DNA of 64,000 nt from Lachnospiraceae bacterium NK4A144 (GTDB lineage: Bacteria > Bacillota > Clostridia > Lachnospirales > Lachnospiraceae), in contig AUJT01000003.1 in the NCBI GenBank assembly GCA_000424365.1, positions 186,001-250,000 of the forward strand, given 5' to 3'. Both the position numbers and the translations under genes were made by a program. Below, in pieces: positions 26,591-36,293 of the stretch (the first letter of the stretch is position 1; each line of letters starts with the position of its first letter). Under the pieces are notes generated by a model, which was given only the letters and a program-made list of their open reading frames with translations, was not told the DNA's origin and made no database searches.

Positions 26591-27037
26591 TTACTCAGCC
26601 TCTACATGAAGCTTGAACTCAGCAGTAACTTCCGGATGAAGTCTCACCGGGATCATATAAGCTCCCAGATTCTTTATCTGATCCTTGATGATAAACTTCT
26701 TCTTATCGATCTCGATTCCCTTCTGCTTTTTCAGTGCTTCCGCGATTTCCTTGGATGAAACTGATCCAAAAGTTCTTCCGTCTGCACCTGCCTTGATCTT
26801 TACAGAAACAGCAGTCTCCTTAAGCTTCTCTGCAAATTCCTTTGCATCTGCAAGCTCCTGAGCTGCAACCTTTGCGTCATTCTGCTTCTTGAGCTTGATA
26901 TCATTAAGATTTTTTGCTGTAGCTTCTACCGCAAATCCCTTGGACAGAAGGAAATTTCTTGCATATCCCTCACTTGCTTCGATTATATCTCCGGCCTTTC
27001 CCTGTGCCTTTACATCCTTAAGTAAAATGACTTTCAT
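26591..27037 (-). CDS. rplI: 50S ribosomal protein L9
   Basis: 148 residues with the usual N-domain ([20 protein letters not shown]) and the long connecting helix leading to the C-domain. It lies 13 bp from dnaB and 20 bp from gdpP. Confidence 0.97.
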   Translation of the reverse strand: MKVILLKDVKAQGKAGDIIEASEGYARNFLLSKGFAVEATAKNLNDIKLKKQNDAKVAAQELADAKEFAEKLKETAVSVKIKAGADGRTFGSVSSKEIAEALKKQKGIEIDKKKFIIKDQIKNLGAYMIPVRLHPEVTAEFKLHVEAE

Positions 27038-27057
27038 AATAATAAAACTCCTTTCGT

Positions 27058-29094
27058 TTAAGACAGTTCTCCTTCTGCCTCCATCTCATCTATTGTCTGT
27101 TTCAAAACTCCGCGCGCTTCCTCAACGGTCTTTCCGACGAGCTGGGCACCGGCGATATTCATATGGCCTCCGCCTCCCAGACGTTCCATGATTATCTGTA
27201 CATTTACTTCATCGATGGAACGGGCGCTGATATATATCTTGTCCTGATACTCCGTAAGGATAAAGGACGCTTTTACCAGATTAATATTCAACAGCTCATT
27301 TGCAGCCTGTGCACCTGTGACAGTCGGGCTCTCTACATCATTAGGGCAGATTGATATAGCATACTTGCCCTTATAGAGCTCTGAATTCTTAACAGCCTCT
27401 GCCCTTGCCTTATAATCAGCAAAATCATTTCTGAAAAGCTTTCGGACACGTGTCACATCTGCTCCGTTTCTACGGAGAAAAGCTGCTGCCTCAAAAGTAC
27501 GCACACCGGTCTTTGTCATGAAATTATTTGTATCTATCATGATTCCGGCATACAGGCTGTCTGCCTCTGCTCCGCGGATCTTTATACCATCCGCTATATA
27601 CTGAAGTATCTCAGAGACCATCTCGCATGCACTGGATGCATAGGACTCTATATATGACAGAGTCGCATTTGTAATACGTCTTGTACTGATCCTGTGATGA
27701 TCGAGGACCACGATCGTTTTTGCAATATCGAGAAGTTCAGGACACTCTGTGATATCCGGCTTATTTGTATCTACTACAACAACTGCCGAGTTCTCATCAC
27801 ATAACTGCAGCGCCTCGCTGCTCGTAACAAACATCTCAGGACTGTATTCCTTGTCATTAACAAAGGATTCCATAAAAGGACGGATCGATGCCGTCACATC
27901 ATTGATAACGATATGGCAGCTCTTATGGAGCGCATCGGCAGCACGATAAATACCGACCGAAGCACCAAACGAATCAATATCCGTTACCTTATGACCCATA
28001 ACAAAGATCTGATCCTTTGATTCGATGATCTCTCTTAATGCATGAGCCTTAACCCTTGCCTTTACACGGGTATTCTTCTCTACCTGCTGACTCTTTCCTC
28101 CGTAGTAAGTTATCTTTTCCGGAGTCTTAACTACAGCCTGGTCTCCTCCTCGTCCCAGAGCCAGGTCAATAGCATTACGAGCATATTCACTATCCTGCAT
28201 AAAGGAGTCTGTCTCAAGACCAAATCCGATAGAGAGCGTGACCGCCATCTGATTTCCGATATTTACAGTCTTTACTTCTTCCAAAAGGTCAAATCGCGAT
28301 TCCTTCATCTGATCAAAAGAAAGACGCTTCATTACAACAAAATACTTATCTTTCTCGATCTTTTTAACAATAGCATCAAGAGCATTAAAGTATTTATTTA
28401 TCTTTCTGTCTATCAATGCCGTAAGGAGCGACCTTCTGACATCTTCAACACTTTCCAGCGCTTCCTCATAATTATCAAGGTAGATCAACCCGGTAACCAG
28501 CGACTGCTCATGATTCAGGCGCATATACATACGCACATCAGTTACATCAAAGAAAAACAGTGCTATAAGAGAACCAGAAAAGTCATCCTGTGCTATGGTT
28601 CCATCCACAGTATCGTCCATCCGGATTCTTCGGAGATCGACCCTGTAGTCCCTGTTTTCATAGGAAATCTCCATGGTCATGACTTTTTCATCTTTTGGAA
28701 GCTTTTCCTTTGTGATCTCAGGGAAAAATGTGGTTATCGACTTTGAGTAAAATCGATCCTTATGAATGATCGCCGCAAAACCAGCATTACTCCATATGAA
28801 ACGACCATCCTCATCAAGAAGGGTATAGGGGATCGCAAGTCCCTTTAACAGCCCCTTCTGTACCTGACTATAACGAGTCGCAAAATCAATAAGGTCACGA
28901 CGCAGACTTCTCCTGCTCCTGAACCATATAATAAGTGCGACTAAAATATAAAACAGCCAAAGCGAAGATCCTGTTATCCCTGCCTGAAGGGATATAATCC
29001 AGCATCCGGCAGCCGGAAATGCCATAATAATAGCAAATATCCATGGCCAGATCAGATATTTACGAAGACCGCCCTCCGTTTTGAATGCTTTCAT
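27058..29094 (-). CDS. gdpP: cyclic-di-AMP phosphodiesterase GdpP
   Basis: 678 residues. Two N-terminal membrane helices (about 14-55), a PAS-like domain, a degenerate GGDEF domain, and a DHH/DHHA1 phosphoesterase. The DHH active-site groups are visible ([33 protein letters not shown]). It hydrolyses c-di-AMP and so affects potassium balance, cell wall stress and beta-lactam tolerance. It heads the gdpP-rplI-dnaB group. Confidence 0.96.
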   Translation of the reverse strand: MKAFKTEGGLRKYLIWPWIFAIIMAFPAAGCWIISLQAGITGSSLWLFYILVALIIWFRSRRSLRRDLIDFATRYSQVQKGLLKGLAIPYTLLDEDGRFIWSNAGFAAIIHKDRFYSKSITTFFPEITKEKLPKDEKVMTMEISYENRDYRVDLRRIRMDDTVDGTIAQDDFSGSLIALFFFDVTDVRMYMRLNHEQSLVTGLIYLDNYEEALESVEDVRRSLLTALIDRKINKYFNALDAIVKKIEKDKYFVVMKRLSFDQMKESRFDLLEEVKTVNIGNQMAVTLSIGFGLETDSFMQDSEYARNAIDLALGRGGDQAVVKTPEKITYYGGKSQQVEKNTRVKARVKAHALREIIESKDQIFVMGHKVTDIDSFGASVGIYRAADALHKSCHIVINDVTASIRPFMESFVNDKEYSPEMFVTSSEALQLCDENSAVVVVDTNKPDITECPELLDIAKTIVVLDHHRISTRRITNATLSYIESYASSACEMVSEILQYIADGIKIRGAEADSLYAGIMIDTNNFMTKTGVRTFEAAAFLRRNGADVTRVRKLFRNDFADYKARAEAVKNSELYKGKYAISICPNDVESPTVTGAQAANELLNINLVKASFILTEYQDKIYISARSIDEVNVQIIMERLGGGGHMNIAGAQLVGKTVEEARGVLKQTIDEMEAEGELS

Positions 29095-29135
29095 CCTACT
29101 CTCCTCTACGAACGTCCTTTTATATCTAATGCCGC

Positions 29136-29918
29136 TTACTTTTCTTTCACGACAGAATACGGTTCTCTCTCTGCTTTCAGTGAATCAAGCAGCGCACAGA
29201 CCTCAGTCATCGGTGTATGTGTATCACACAGCACTCCCTCTTCGCTGTACATCGGATGCACCATGATCTCCACCATTGCATTGTCCTGTATCTCCCCGTT
29301 CATGGCTGCAAGATCCCTGTATGAACCAAAAAAGTCCGTTGTTATCAATCCGCTCTTTTTTAATTTATCGTTAAAGATCCGCTTATATACTCTCTTTAAC
29401 GGATTCATGCGGCGAAAAAGATTCCGACTCAGTCGAACAGAACGAAAATCATACTTATGCATAAGCGGCATAAGCTCCTGCATTATCGAACGGTTCGTAT
29501 GAACATGATGGTGTGAGTCCAAATGTCTCTCGGGAAGCCCATAGGAAAAATATTTCCTCATCTGTGCTTCGATCTCTTTTGCCACCGCTTTTCTCTCTTT
29601 TCCGGTAAGCATTAATCTGGTCGCAGTATGCTGCTGAAACCAGGCATTAAATGTTCCGTTTTTCCTGCAGAAACGCTTACATTTACGAATGTCACGCGTT
29701 AACGGATAACCACTGGTAAGATTCAGATGCAGACCGACAGCTTCAGCAAACCCCTCCCTGCGGGCTATTTCAACCGCCTGATCAGCATAAGGCATGTTTA
29801 CCATTAGCGTAGTACTTGTAAGTATACGTTTCTCAAAACACTCTGCTATTGCCCGGTTGACCTCATCACTTATTCCAAAATCATCACCGTTTATAACTGT
29901 TCTAATCATAGTACACAT
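29136..29918 (-). CDS. YdjC/ChbG-family carbohydrate deacetylase
   Basis: 260 residues with the family start VINGDDFGISDEVNRA, metal-binding HLNLTSG and HLDSHHHVH. These enzymes remove acetyl groups from N-acetylated disaccharides such as chitobiose. The first ATG (29918) has AAAGG close by. An alternative ATG lies 9 bases downstream. Confidence 0.85.
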   Translation of the reverse strand: MCTMIRTVINGDDFGISDEVNRAIAECFEKRILTSTTLMVNMPYADQAVEIARREGFAEAVGLHLNLTSGYPLTRDIRKCKRFCRKNGTFNAWFQQHTATRLMLTGKERKAVAKEIEAQMRKYFSYGLPERHLDSHHHVHTNRSIMQELMPLMHKYDFRSVRLSRNLFRRMNPLKRVYKRIFNDKLKKSGLITTDFFGSYRDLAAMNGEIQDNAMVEIMVHPMYSEEGVLCDTHTPMTEVCALLDSLKAEREPYSVVKEK

Positions 29919-29963
29919 TCTACCTTTTCACCGTGATTATATCAAGGGATAGGCTTATGCACA

Positions 29964-29992
29964 TTGACTTTAGATTCTCACAAACTTAAAAT
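29964..29992 (+). promoter_or_regulatory. promoter of the dCMP deaminase gene
   Basis: TTGACT (29964-29969) and TAAAAT (29987-29992), 17 bp apart, 43 bases before the ATG at 30036. Confidence 0.65.
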
Positions 29993-30035
29993 GAATAAAA
30001 TTAGTGAACGAAAAAATAAACTCGGGAGGATACAA

Positions 30036-30578
30036 ATGACCGAACGTAAGCTCTTTACCGAATGGGCAATGGATATTGCTGAGGACAGCAAGATCCGAAG
30101 CACTTGCCTTTCAAGACAAGTGGGCGCAGTGATCATACGCGATAAGCAGATCATAGCAACCGGTTATAACGGTGCGCCTGTAGGCGCTATCCACTGTTCC
30201 GACATCGGTTACTGCGAACGCAGAAAACGCGGCTTTGCATCCGGACAGGGATTAGAACTCTGCCGGGCAGGTCATGCAGAAGCAAACGCCATTGACCAGT
30301 GCGCTCGCCGCGGCACGAGCTGTGCCGGTGCCACTCTCTATGTCACAACGCAGCCCTGCGTATTCTGCTGTATCCACATAATTCAGGCAGGCATAAAGAA
30401 AGTAATTTTCAAGGGAGAATATCCCACAGGACTCGGGCTTGAATTGCTTCAGGAATCCGGTGTCGAATATGTAAAATACGAAGATGCGCTGGAAGAAGAA
30501 CGTAAGTCCAAAGAAGAAAAACACCAGAAAGAAATGGAACGTGTAAACGAATTTCTGTCCAGACCAAAAACGTATTAA
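30036..30578 (+). CDS. dCMP deaminase family protein (ComEB-like)
   Basis: 180 residues from the ATG at 30036, behind GGGAGG; the frame extends upstream to 29964, but the promoter lies there. Zinc sites HAEANAI (catalytic Glu) and PCVFCCIHI, plus extra Cys/His residues (HCSDIGYC) typical of dCMP deaminases, are seen. It would supply dUMP for thymidylate. The last 30 residues are charged and helical. Confidence 0.92.
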   Translation: MTERKLFTEWAMDIAEDSKIRSTCLSRQVGAVIIRDKQIIATGYNGAPVGAIHCSDIGYCERRKRGFASGQGLELCRAGHAEANAIDQCARRGTSCAGATLYVTTQPCVFCCIHIIQAGIKKVIFKGEYPTGLGLELLQESGVEYVKYEDALEEERKSKEEKHQKEMERVNEFLSRPKTY

Positions 30579-30592
30579 CAAGGTAAAAAACA

Positions 30593-30632
30593 GACCATTG
30601 ATCCAGGCTGTGCTGAATCAATGGTCCTTTTT
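30593..30632. terminator. bidirectional terminator
   Basis: GACCATTGAT (30593-30602) pairs with ATCAATGGTC (30617-30626). T-runs lie on both sides, serving the convergent deaminase and chemoreceptor-like genes. Confidence 0.88.
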
Positions 30633-30658
30633 CATCTATGCCTGCTGACATATCTTTA

Positions 30659-31450
30659 TCATTCCATATCTTCCAGGATATCTCTGATCTTCTTCATGGA
30701 ATCGCGGAGGCTGTACGCATCCTTCTCGATATCTCCATAAATAACACCGGAATCCTTTGACATTTCACCCATCTGATGAGCAACAACCGCAAAGCCGGCA
30801 CCGACTGTACCTGCTCTGGCTGCCTCTATGGATGCATTAAGTGTCAGGATATTCTGACGCGAAGCAATAGACTCCAGTTTCTTTGCTCTTCCTGCAATAT
30901 CTGCAACTGCATCAGCAGACTGTTCTACTTCCGGCTTTACTACATGTACAACGCTGTAATTGATCTTTTCGAAATAAATACCGCGCATTACATAATTTGT
31001 CATGTTAGCAAGGAAATCCGCAGCCATACGAACACGCTCTTCTTTTACGATCGGGAGCTTTTTAACCGCATTCTCATAATCTTCTGACGAAACACGCAGT
31101 TTAGCTGCCGCAGCGCGCAGACCCTCATCTGTATCATCTGTACGCGCAAGTCCGCAGAGCACAGTTGCCACTCTTTCTCCTCTGACCAAAATATTACGCT
31201 TATACGTAGTCAGTCCGGTATTCAGGAAATCGATCTTTGTTACTGTGTCCGAATCGTCCATATCTGCTTCAGCGATACTTTTCTGTCCCGGCAGGAACGG
31301 GACCAATTCTCTCGGTATACCTGCCATTTCGCCATACACATTTCCGGCTGTATCAATAATGGCTACCGCAAGACCTGTTACCTTCCAATAATCAGTCGTT
31401 ACAAAACCAGCTTCCTCTTTGGTCAGATAATCCCCAATCTTTAGCTTCAT
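30659..31450 (-). CDS. soluble PocR-domain methyl-accepting-type signalling protein
   Basis: 263 residues starting MKLKIGDYL after GAGGGG; the longer frame to 31495 is not needed. The N-terminal half looks like a PocR ligand-binding domain. The C-terminal part is a truncated chemoreceptor signalling hairpin with the tip ILTLNASIEAARAG followed by GFAVVAHQMGEMS. No membrane segment is present. It may bind CheA/CheW in the cytoplasm. The hairpin is far shorter than in transmembrane receptors. Confidence 0.78.
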   Translation of the reverse strand: MKLKIGDYLTKEEAGFVTTDYWKVTGLAVAIIDTAGNVYGEMAGIPRELVPFLPGQKSIAEADMDDSDTVTKIDFLNTGLTTYKRNILVRGERVATVLCGLARTDDTDEGLRAAAAKLRVSSEDYENAVKKLPIVKEERVRMAADFLANMTNYVMRGIYFEKINYSVVHVVKPEVEQSADAVADIAGRAKKLESIASRQNILTLNASIEAARAGTVGAGFAVVAHQMGEMSKDSGVIYGDIEKDAYSLRDSMKKIRDILEDME

Positions 31451-31486
31451 ATTCCCCTCACATTTCTGCATCAAAGCGGTGTGTAT

Positions 31487-31626
31487 ACGGTTCACTCGCT
31501 AACAGCTCGCTCACGTAACGGATTTTGCAATAAAATCGACTCCGTCGATGGCAAAATCCAATGGCTAATCATCTTTCTTGATCGTAAACTCCGCAGTAAA
31601 TGCTCCTTTTACGTGTGAATAGTTAC
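31487..31626 (+). repeat. dispersed intergenic repeat family A, copy A2
   Basis: 140 bp nearly identical to 9308-9449. Hairpins: GGATTTTGC (31520-31528) with GCAAAATCC (31551-31559), enclosing ATCGAC/GTCGAT around TCC; and CGTAAA/TTTACG (31583-31613). It fills most of the gap between pyrD and the chemoreceptor-like gene. Confidence 0.85.
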
Positions 31627-31702
31627 GCGATGTATACTGTTAAGCTATTACACTCTCTTTACTTTATTCGGACAAATCTGCCTCAGACTTTATAGTTTTT
31701 AC

Positions 31703-32605
31703 TCAAACACAACCAATTATTTCTTTAATATCATTTACACCCGTTTTTTTCATGAAATCTTCGATCCCATCAATGACCTTTATCATTGCTGTAGGATCGT
31801 GGAAATTGTACATTCCTACTGCAACTGCGCTTGCACCTGCCATCATAAACTCAATGGCATCCTCTGCGGTTGCGATTCCTCCCATTCCGATAACAGGGAT
31901 CTTTACCGCATGCGAAGCCTCATATACCATACGTACTGCTACCGGTCTGATAGCCGGGCCGGAAAGTCCGCCGGTCTTATTTGCAAGAGCAAATTTTCTC
32001 TTGTAAATATCGATCTTCATGGCTGTCAGAGTATTAATAAGCGATATAGCATCTGCTCCGCCATCTTCCGCTGCCTTTGCCATATCCGCAATGCTTGTAA
32101 CATTAGGAGAAAGCTTCATTATTACCGGCTGTTTTGCGATCTCCTTGATCGCCTTTGTAATATCATAAAGAGCCTCAGGTCTGGTTCCGAATGCGATACC
32201 TCCCTCCTTTACATTAGGGCAGGAAACGTTGATCTCAAGCATGTCAACACGCTTCTCATCCACAAGGCGCTCAACTACATTAAGATATTCCTCTTTTGAA
32301 TGGCCACATACATTTACAATGACATTTGTATCGTAGTCTTCCAAAAACTTAAGATCTCTCTCAACGAACACATCTATGCCCGGATTCTGAAGTCCGATGG
32401 CATTCATCATTCCGGAGGGAGTCTCTGCTACACGAGGAGTAGGATTTCCGGGCCAGGGATGATCCGCAACTCCCTTTGTTACCACTGCGCCAAGTCTGTT
32501 AAGATCGGTAAAAACAGAATATTCAATACCGCTTCCAAAAGTTCCCGAAGCGTCCATTACAGGATTCTTAAATGTTACGCCTGCGATCTTTACTTCTGTA
32601 TTCAA
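31703..32605 (-). CDS. pyrD: dihydroorotate dehydrogenase, type 1B catalytic subunit
   Basis: 300 residues from a TTG start with GGAGG. The FMN barrel carries the type 1 catalytic Cys in EINVSCPNVKEGG and phosphate-binding IGMGGIAT. The start overlaps pyrK by 4 bp. Pairing with PyrK makes it the NAD-linked form. Confidence 0.96.
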   Translation of the reverse strand: MNTEVKIAGVTFKNPVMDASGTFGSGIEYSVFTDLNRLGAVVTKGVADHPWPGNPTPRVAETPSGMMNAIGLQNPGIDVFVERDLKFLEDYDTNVIVNVCGHSKEEYLNVVERLVDEKRVDMLEINVSCPNVKEGGIAFGTRPEALYDITKAIKEIAKQPVIMKLSPNVTSIADMAKAAEDGGADAISLINTLTAMKIDIYKRKFALANKTGGLSGPAIRPVAVRMVYEASHAVKIPVIGMGGIATAEDAIEFMMAGASAVAVGMYNFHDPTAMIKVIDGIEDFMKKTGVNDIKEIIGCV

Positions 32606-33405
32606 ATCTCTACCTCCTCAGCATCAAAAACAGGTCCCTCTGTACAAATTCTTGCATTATTAACGTGCGAATGATGATCCTCATGCTTTGTTTTAACAAC
32701 ACATCCAAGGCACGCTCCTACACCGCAAGCCATTCTTTCTTCCAGAGATATCCATGCTCTTACTCCGTTTTCAGCCGCATATTTTTTAACAGCAGAAAGC
32801 ATGGGCATAGGACCACAGGAATATATAATGTCAGCCTTAAGACCATTTTCTCTTATAGCATCTATGACCGTACCATGTGTTCCGACGCTTCCGTCGTCAC
32901 TGGAAATAACCAGTTTTCCATATTTTTCAAACTCTTCTGTGAGGAACAGTCCTGCTGCCTTTCCGCGATATCCCAGCACCGCCGTTATTTCATCTGCAGG
33001 ATGAGTCTCCCTAAGGGTCTTCATGAGTCCGAGAAGCGGCGGTGCACCGATCCCTCCACCGATCAGAAGTATGTGCTTCTTGTTGTCGGCGTCCTGAACC
33101 GGAAATCCATTTCCAAGAGGGCCGAGGAGTGAGAATACTTCACCGGGTCTTGCCGCAGCCATCTCATTTGTTCCATAACCAACCGTTCTCCAGACCAGAC
33201 GAAGGATATTATCATCCTTTTCAAATTCGGATATACTTATCGGTCTCATAAGTAAATGGCTGTCAGAATGAGTCCCGACCATGACAAACTGTCCCGGCTT
33301 TGCCAGTGCAGCAGCTTCTGTCTTTAGTTCCATTCTCCATACGCCATCTGCTATTTCCTTATTTGTAAGGACTTCCGCTTCATCTCGGATCATGCTATTT
33401 TCCAT
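32602..33405 (-). CDS. pyrK: dihydroorotate dehydrogenase electron-transfer subunit
   Basis: 267 residues. FAD domain with RPISISEF, NAD domain with LIGGGIGAPP, and a C-terminal [2Fe-2S] ligand set (CGVGACLGC, with a fourth Cys in RICTEGP). It passes electrons from PyrD to NAD. Confidence 0.96.
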   Translation of the reverse strand: MENSMIRDEAEVLTNKEIADGVWRMELKTEAAALAKPGQFVMVGTHSDSHLLMRPISISEFEKDDNILRLVWRTVGYGTNEMAAARPGEVFSLLGPLGNGFPVQDADNKKHILLIGGGIGAPPLLGLMKTLRETHPADEITAVLGYRGKAAGLFLTEEFEKYGKLVISSDDGSVGTHGTVIDAIRENGLKADIIYSCGPMPMLSAVKKYAAENGVRAWISLEERMACGVGACLGCVVKTKHEDHHSHVNNARICTEGPVFDAEEVEI

Positions 33406-33459
33406 TCAGTTCCTCTCTTTCAATGGTTACTACTACGGTCACTAACTATCGCAATATGG

Positions 33460-34839
33460 TCAAGATTTTATTTTTTCTATAATACGGGCAAAATTCATTC
33501 CATGGGATGCTTTTACAAGGCAGGTATCTCCTTCACGTAAAAGTCCGTCCATATTATTTAAAAAATCGTCAAGAGTCTTATAATAAATAACCCTGTCATC
33601 TCCAAGTACGCTTCTTGCTCCCTCAGCCATATTTTCTGAGAGCTCTCCTATACATACGACCACTGCCGGATCCGCTTTCGCTGTGTATTCTCCGACTTCT
33701 CTATGCATTTTAGGAGCATCCTCGCCAAGTTCAAACATATCTCCGAGAATAGCGACTTTTCTTCCATCTGAAAGAGCCATGAGATCCAATGCGGATTCCA
33801 TTGATGCCGGATTCGCATTGTAGCAGTCATCGATAAGCATTCCCCATGATGTACGTATGAGGTTTGACCGGCCGTTCATCGGTTTAACATCACCGATCCC
33901 TTCCGCTATCTGCTGACCGCTAAGATCAAATAAGGAACCTATAAGTGCCGCACACATCGCATTATTTACCATGTGCGGTCCCGGAAGAGGCATGTGTGCA
34001 TCAAAACCGCTGCAAAATCTGTCATCCAAGGAAACTATGCGGATATCACTTCCAAAAAGTCCTCTTGATACTTCATTCTCACAGTGAACTGTACATTCCT
34101 CTCCTCGTCCGTAGGTAAGAGGCTTCTTATTTCCGACCTTTTCGACTTTTTTGAGCAAAGGATCATCTCCCCAAACCACGGCATATCCATTATCCGGAAG
34201 AAAATCAAAAATATGACTCTTTTCTTCGTATATGCCTTCCTGCGTTTTGAGGTTCTCAATATGACTAGTACCGATATTGGTTATAACAGCCACGTCAGGG
34301 AGCGCTGTTCTACTCATCCTCTTCATCTCATCAAAATGACTGATTCCCATTTCCAGAACTGCGATCTCGTGTTCATCACGGATCCTCAGTACCATTAACG
34401 GCAAACCGATATTGTTATTGAGATTTCCCTCTGTCTTTAATACGTTATATTTCTTTGAAAGAACAGACGCAATAACTTCCTTTGTGCTTGTCTTTCCTAC
34501 ACTTCCTGTTATCGCCACCACCTTACAGTCTATCTGTCTGCGGTAAAATGCTGCGATATCTTCGATCGCCTTGAAAGACGACTCCACCAGTATACAGGGA
34601 CCTGCCGGATTCTCCGGAAGCTTTTCGCAGACCACTGCATATGCTCCCTTTTCAAAAACGTCAGCTATAAATTTGTGTCCGTCAACCCGTTCTCCGGGAG
34701 TAGCAAAGAAAAGATTTCCTTTTTGTATCTTCCGGCTGTCAAGTTCGGCACCGGTTATCTCAAGGTTTTCTTTTCCCTCACCTGCGATAAGTTTACCGCC
34801 TGCTGCTTCTGCAATATTTGCAAGGGTCATGTTTTTCAT
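33460..34839 (-). CDS. murF: UDP-MurNAc-tripeptide D-alanyl-D-alanine ligase
   Basis: 459 residues with Mur-ligase P-loop TGSVGKTSTKE, LEMGISHFDEM and the C-terminal DDCYNANPASM. It adds D-Ala-D-Ala to the cytoplasmic peptidoglycan precursor. The gene is divergent from pyrC with overlapping promoters. Confidence 0.96.
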   Translation of the reverse strand: MKNMTLANIAEAAGGKLIAGEGKENLEITGAELDSRKIQKGNLFFATPGERVDGHKFIADVFEKGAYAVVCEKLPENPAGPCILVESSFKAIEDIAAFYRRQIDCKVVAITGSVGKTSTKEVIASVLSKKYNVLKTEGNLNNNIGLPLMVLRIRDEHEIAVLEMGISHFDEMKRMSRTALPDVAVITNIGTSHIENLKTQEGIYEEKSHIFDFLPDNGYAVVWGDDPLLKKVEKVGNKKPLTYGRGEECTVHCENEVSRGLFGSDIRIVSLDDRFCSGFDAHMPLPGPHMVNNAMCAALIGSLFDLSGQQIAEGIGDVKPMNGRSNLIRTSWGMLIDDCYNANPASMESALDLMALSDGRKVAILGDMFELGEDAPKMHREVGEYTAKADPAVVVCIGELSENMAEGARSVLGDDRVIYYKTLDDFLNNMDGLLREGDTCLVKASHGMNFARIIEKIKS

Positions 34840-34914
34840 ATTTCTACCATTTCTTTCTTCACAAAAACGTACAACTAAAATCTGCTTGTTGCCGATTTAT
34901 CTCGAATCTTAACG

Positions 34915-34943
34915 ATTATATGCTATAATAATCCTGTTTGCAA
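34915..34943 (-). promoter_or_regulatory. murF promoter
   Basis: TTGCAA (34938-34943) and a perfect TATAAT (34915-34920) on the minus strand with a 17-bp spacer. The spacer contains the pyrC -10. Confidence 0.75.
34921..34929 (+). promoter_or_regulatory. pyrC extended -10 promoter
   Basis: TGCTATAAT on the plus strand, 49 bases before the pyrC ATG. The -35 position is weak. It lies wholly inside the murF promoter spacer, so polymerase cannot occupy both at once. Confidence 0.65.
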
Positions 34944-34977
34944 CGCGCCATACAGCGCATTCATAGAGGAGATAACA

Positions 34978-36255
34978 ATGATCATCATTAAGAACGCCCA
35001 TCTCCTGTCGCCTGCTTCCGGAACCGATAAGGTCACGGATATCCGGATAGATGATGGGATCATTGCAGATATCAGTGAACATATATCATCAGAAGATTTT
35101 CCTGATGCAAAGATCATAGATGCTTCCGGTCTTTATGCTGCTCCCGGATTTGTCGATGTTCATACACATTTTCGTGATCCGGGTTTTACTGAAAAGGAAA
35201 CCATACACACAGGAGCCCGGGCGGCTGCAGCAGGCGGATATACAACTGTTGTATGTATGGCAAACACTTCTCCTGCTGTTGATTCTACGGAAACACTTTC
35301 CTATGTTTACCGCGAAGCTTCTGAGGAAAAGATCCATATCCTTCAGGACGCTGCCATAACCGTAGGGCGCGCAGGTAAGGAACTGGTAGACATGAAGGCT
35401 TTGATGGATGCCGGTGCTCCTGCTTTTACAGATGATGGCACTCCTATAATGGATGAAGCTCTCGTTGAAACAGCCATGAAAAAAGCTGCAGAACTCAACA
35501 CAGTCCTGTCTTTTCACGAGGAAGACCCCAAATACATAGGTACTGCCGGATATAATGCAGGAACTGTAGCAGAATCTCTCGGTATAAAAGGCGCCGACCG
35601 CAAAGCCGAGTATACAATGGTCGAGCGTGATATCGCTTTGGCGTTTAAGACAGGCTGCCGGATAGACATTCAGCATGTCAGTGCTGCTGAAACCGTACAA
35701 CTGATAAGGGAAGCAAAGAAAAATGACCCAAAGGATCTGATACATGCCGAAGCTACACCAAACCACTTTTCCATGACCGAAGAAGCTGTTTTGGAATACG
35801 GCACGCTTGCAAAGATTAATCCGCCGCTCCGTACAGAGGCTGACCGACAGGCGATCATTCAGGGACTTGCAGACGGAACGATAGACCTTATCGCAACCGA
35901 CCACGCGCCACACACCTCAGAAGAAAAAGAGAAGCCCTTGACCGAAGCCCCCAGCGGCATACTCGGTCTCGAAACAGCATTTTCTCTCGGACTCAAAAAT
36001 CTGGTTCTCTCCGGTCATCTTTCTCTAATGGATCTTGTACGGAGGATGAGTACCGCTCCTGCCGAGCTGTATCACCTGGATGCAGGCAGGGTAGAAGTAG
36101 GTATGCCTGCTGATCTGGTCATCTTCAGCACAGAAAACAGCACTACCTATAACCACTTCGAAAGCCGTTCTTCAAATTCTCCATATCTCGGACTGACCCT
36201 TCCGGGATCTGTTGAATATACCATTGCCGGTGGCTTTATCGTTAAAAGCCCGTAA
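34978..36255 (+). CDS. pyrC: dihydroorotase
   Basis: 425 residues, ATG behind AGAGGAG. Metal motifs HTHFRDPG at the N-terminus and ATDHAPH near residue 303 are intact. It closes carbamoyl-aspartate to dihydroorotate, the substrate of the PyrDK pair encoded nearby. Confidence 0.96.
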   Translation: MIIIKNAHLLSPASGTDKVTDIRIDDGIIADISEHISSEDFPDAKIIDASGLYAAPGFVDVHTHFRDPGFTEKETIHTGARAAAAGGYTTVVCMANTSPAVDSTETLSYVYREASEEKIHILQDAAITVGRAGKELVDMKALMDAGAPAFTDDGTPIMDEALVETAMKKAAELNTVLSFHEEDPKYIGTAGYNAGTVAESLGIKGADRKAEYTMVERDIALAFKTGCRIDIQHVSAAETVQLIREAKKNDPKDLIHAEATPNHFSMTEEAVLEYGTLAKINPPLRTEADRQAIIQGLADGTIDLIATDHAPHTSEEKEKPLTEAPSGILGLETAFSLGLKNLVLSGHLSLMDLVRRMSTAPAELYHLDAGRVEVGMPADLVIFSTENSTTYNHFESRSSNSPYLGLTLPGSVEYTIAGGFIVKSP

Positions 36256-36293
36256 TAATAGTTAATATCGTTTTTACTAGAAAGGATCTACAG

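Noticed and set aside
9308-31626. Repeat family A as CRISPR repeats
   Set aside because: Copies are kilobases apart, about 140 bp long and internally structured; no regular spacers.
35089-35913. 274-codon minus-strand frame inside pyrC
   Set aside because: Antisense to an intact dihydroorotase with all motifs; Cys- and Ser-rich artefact.
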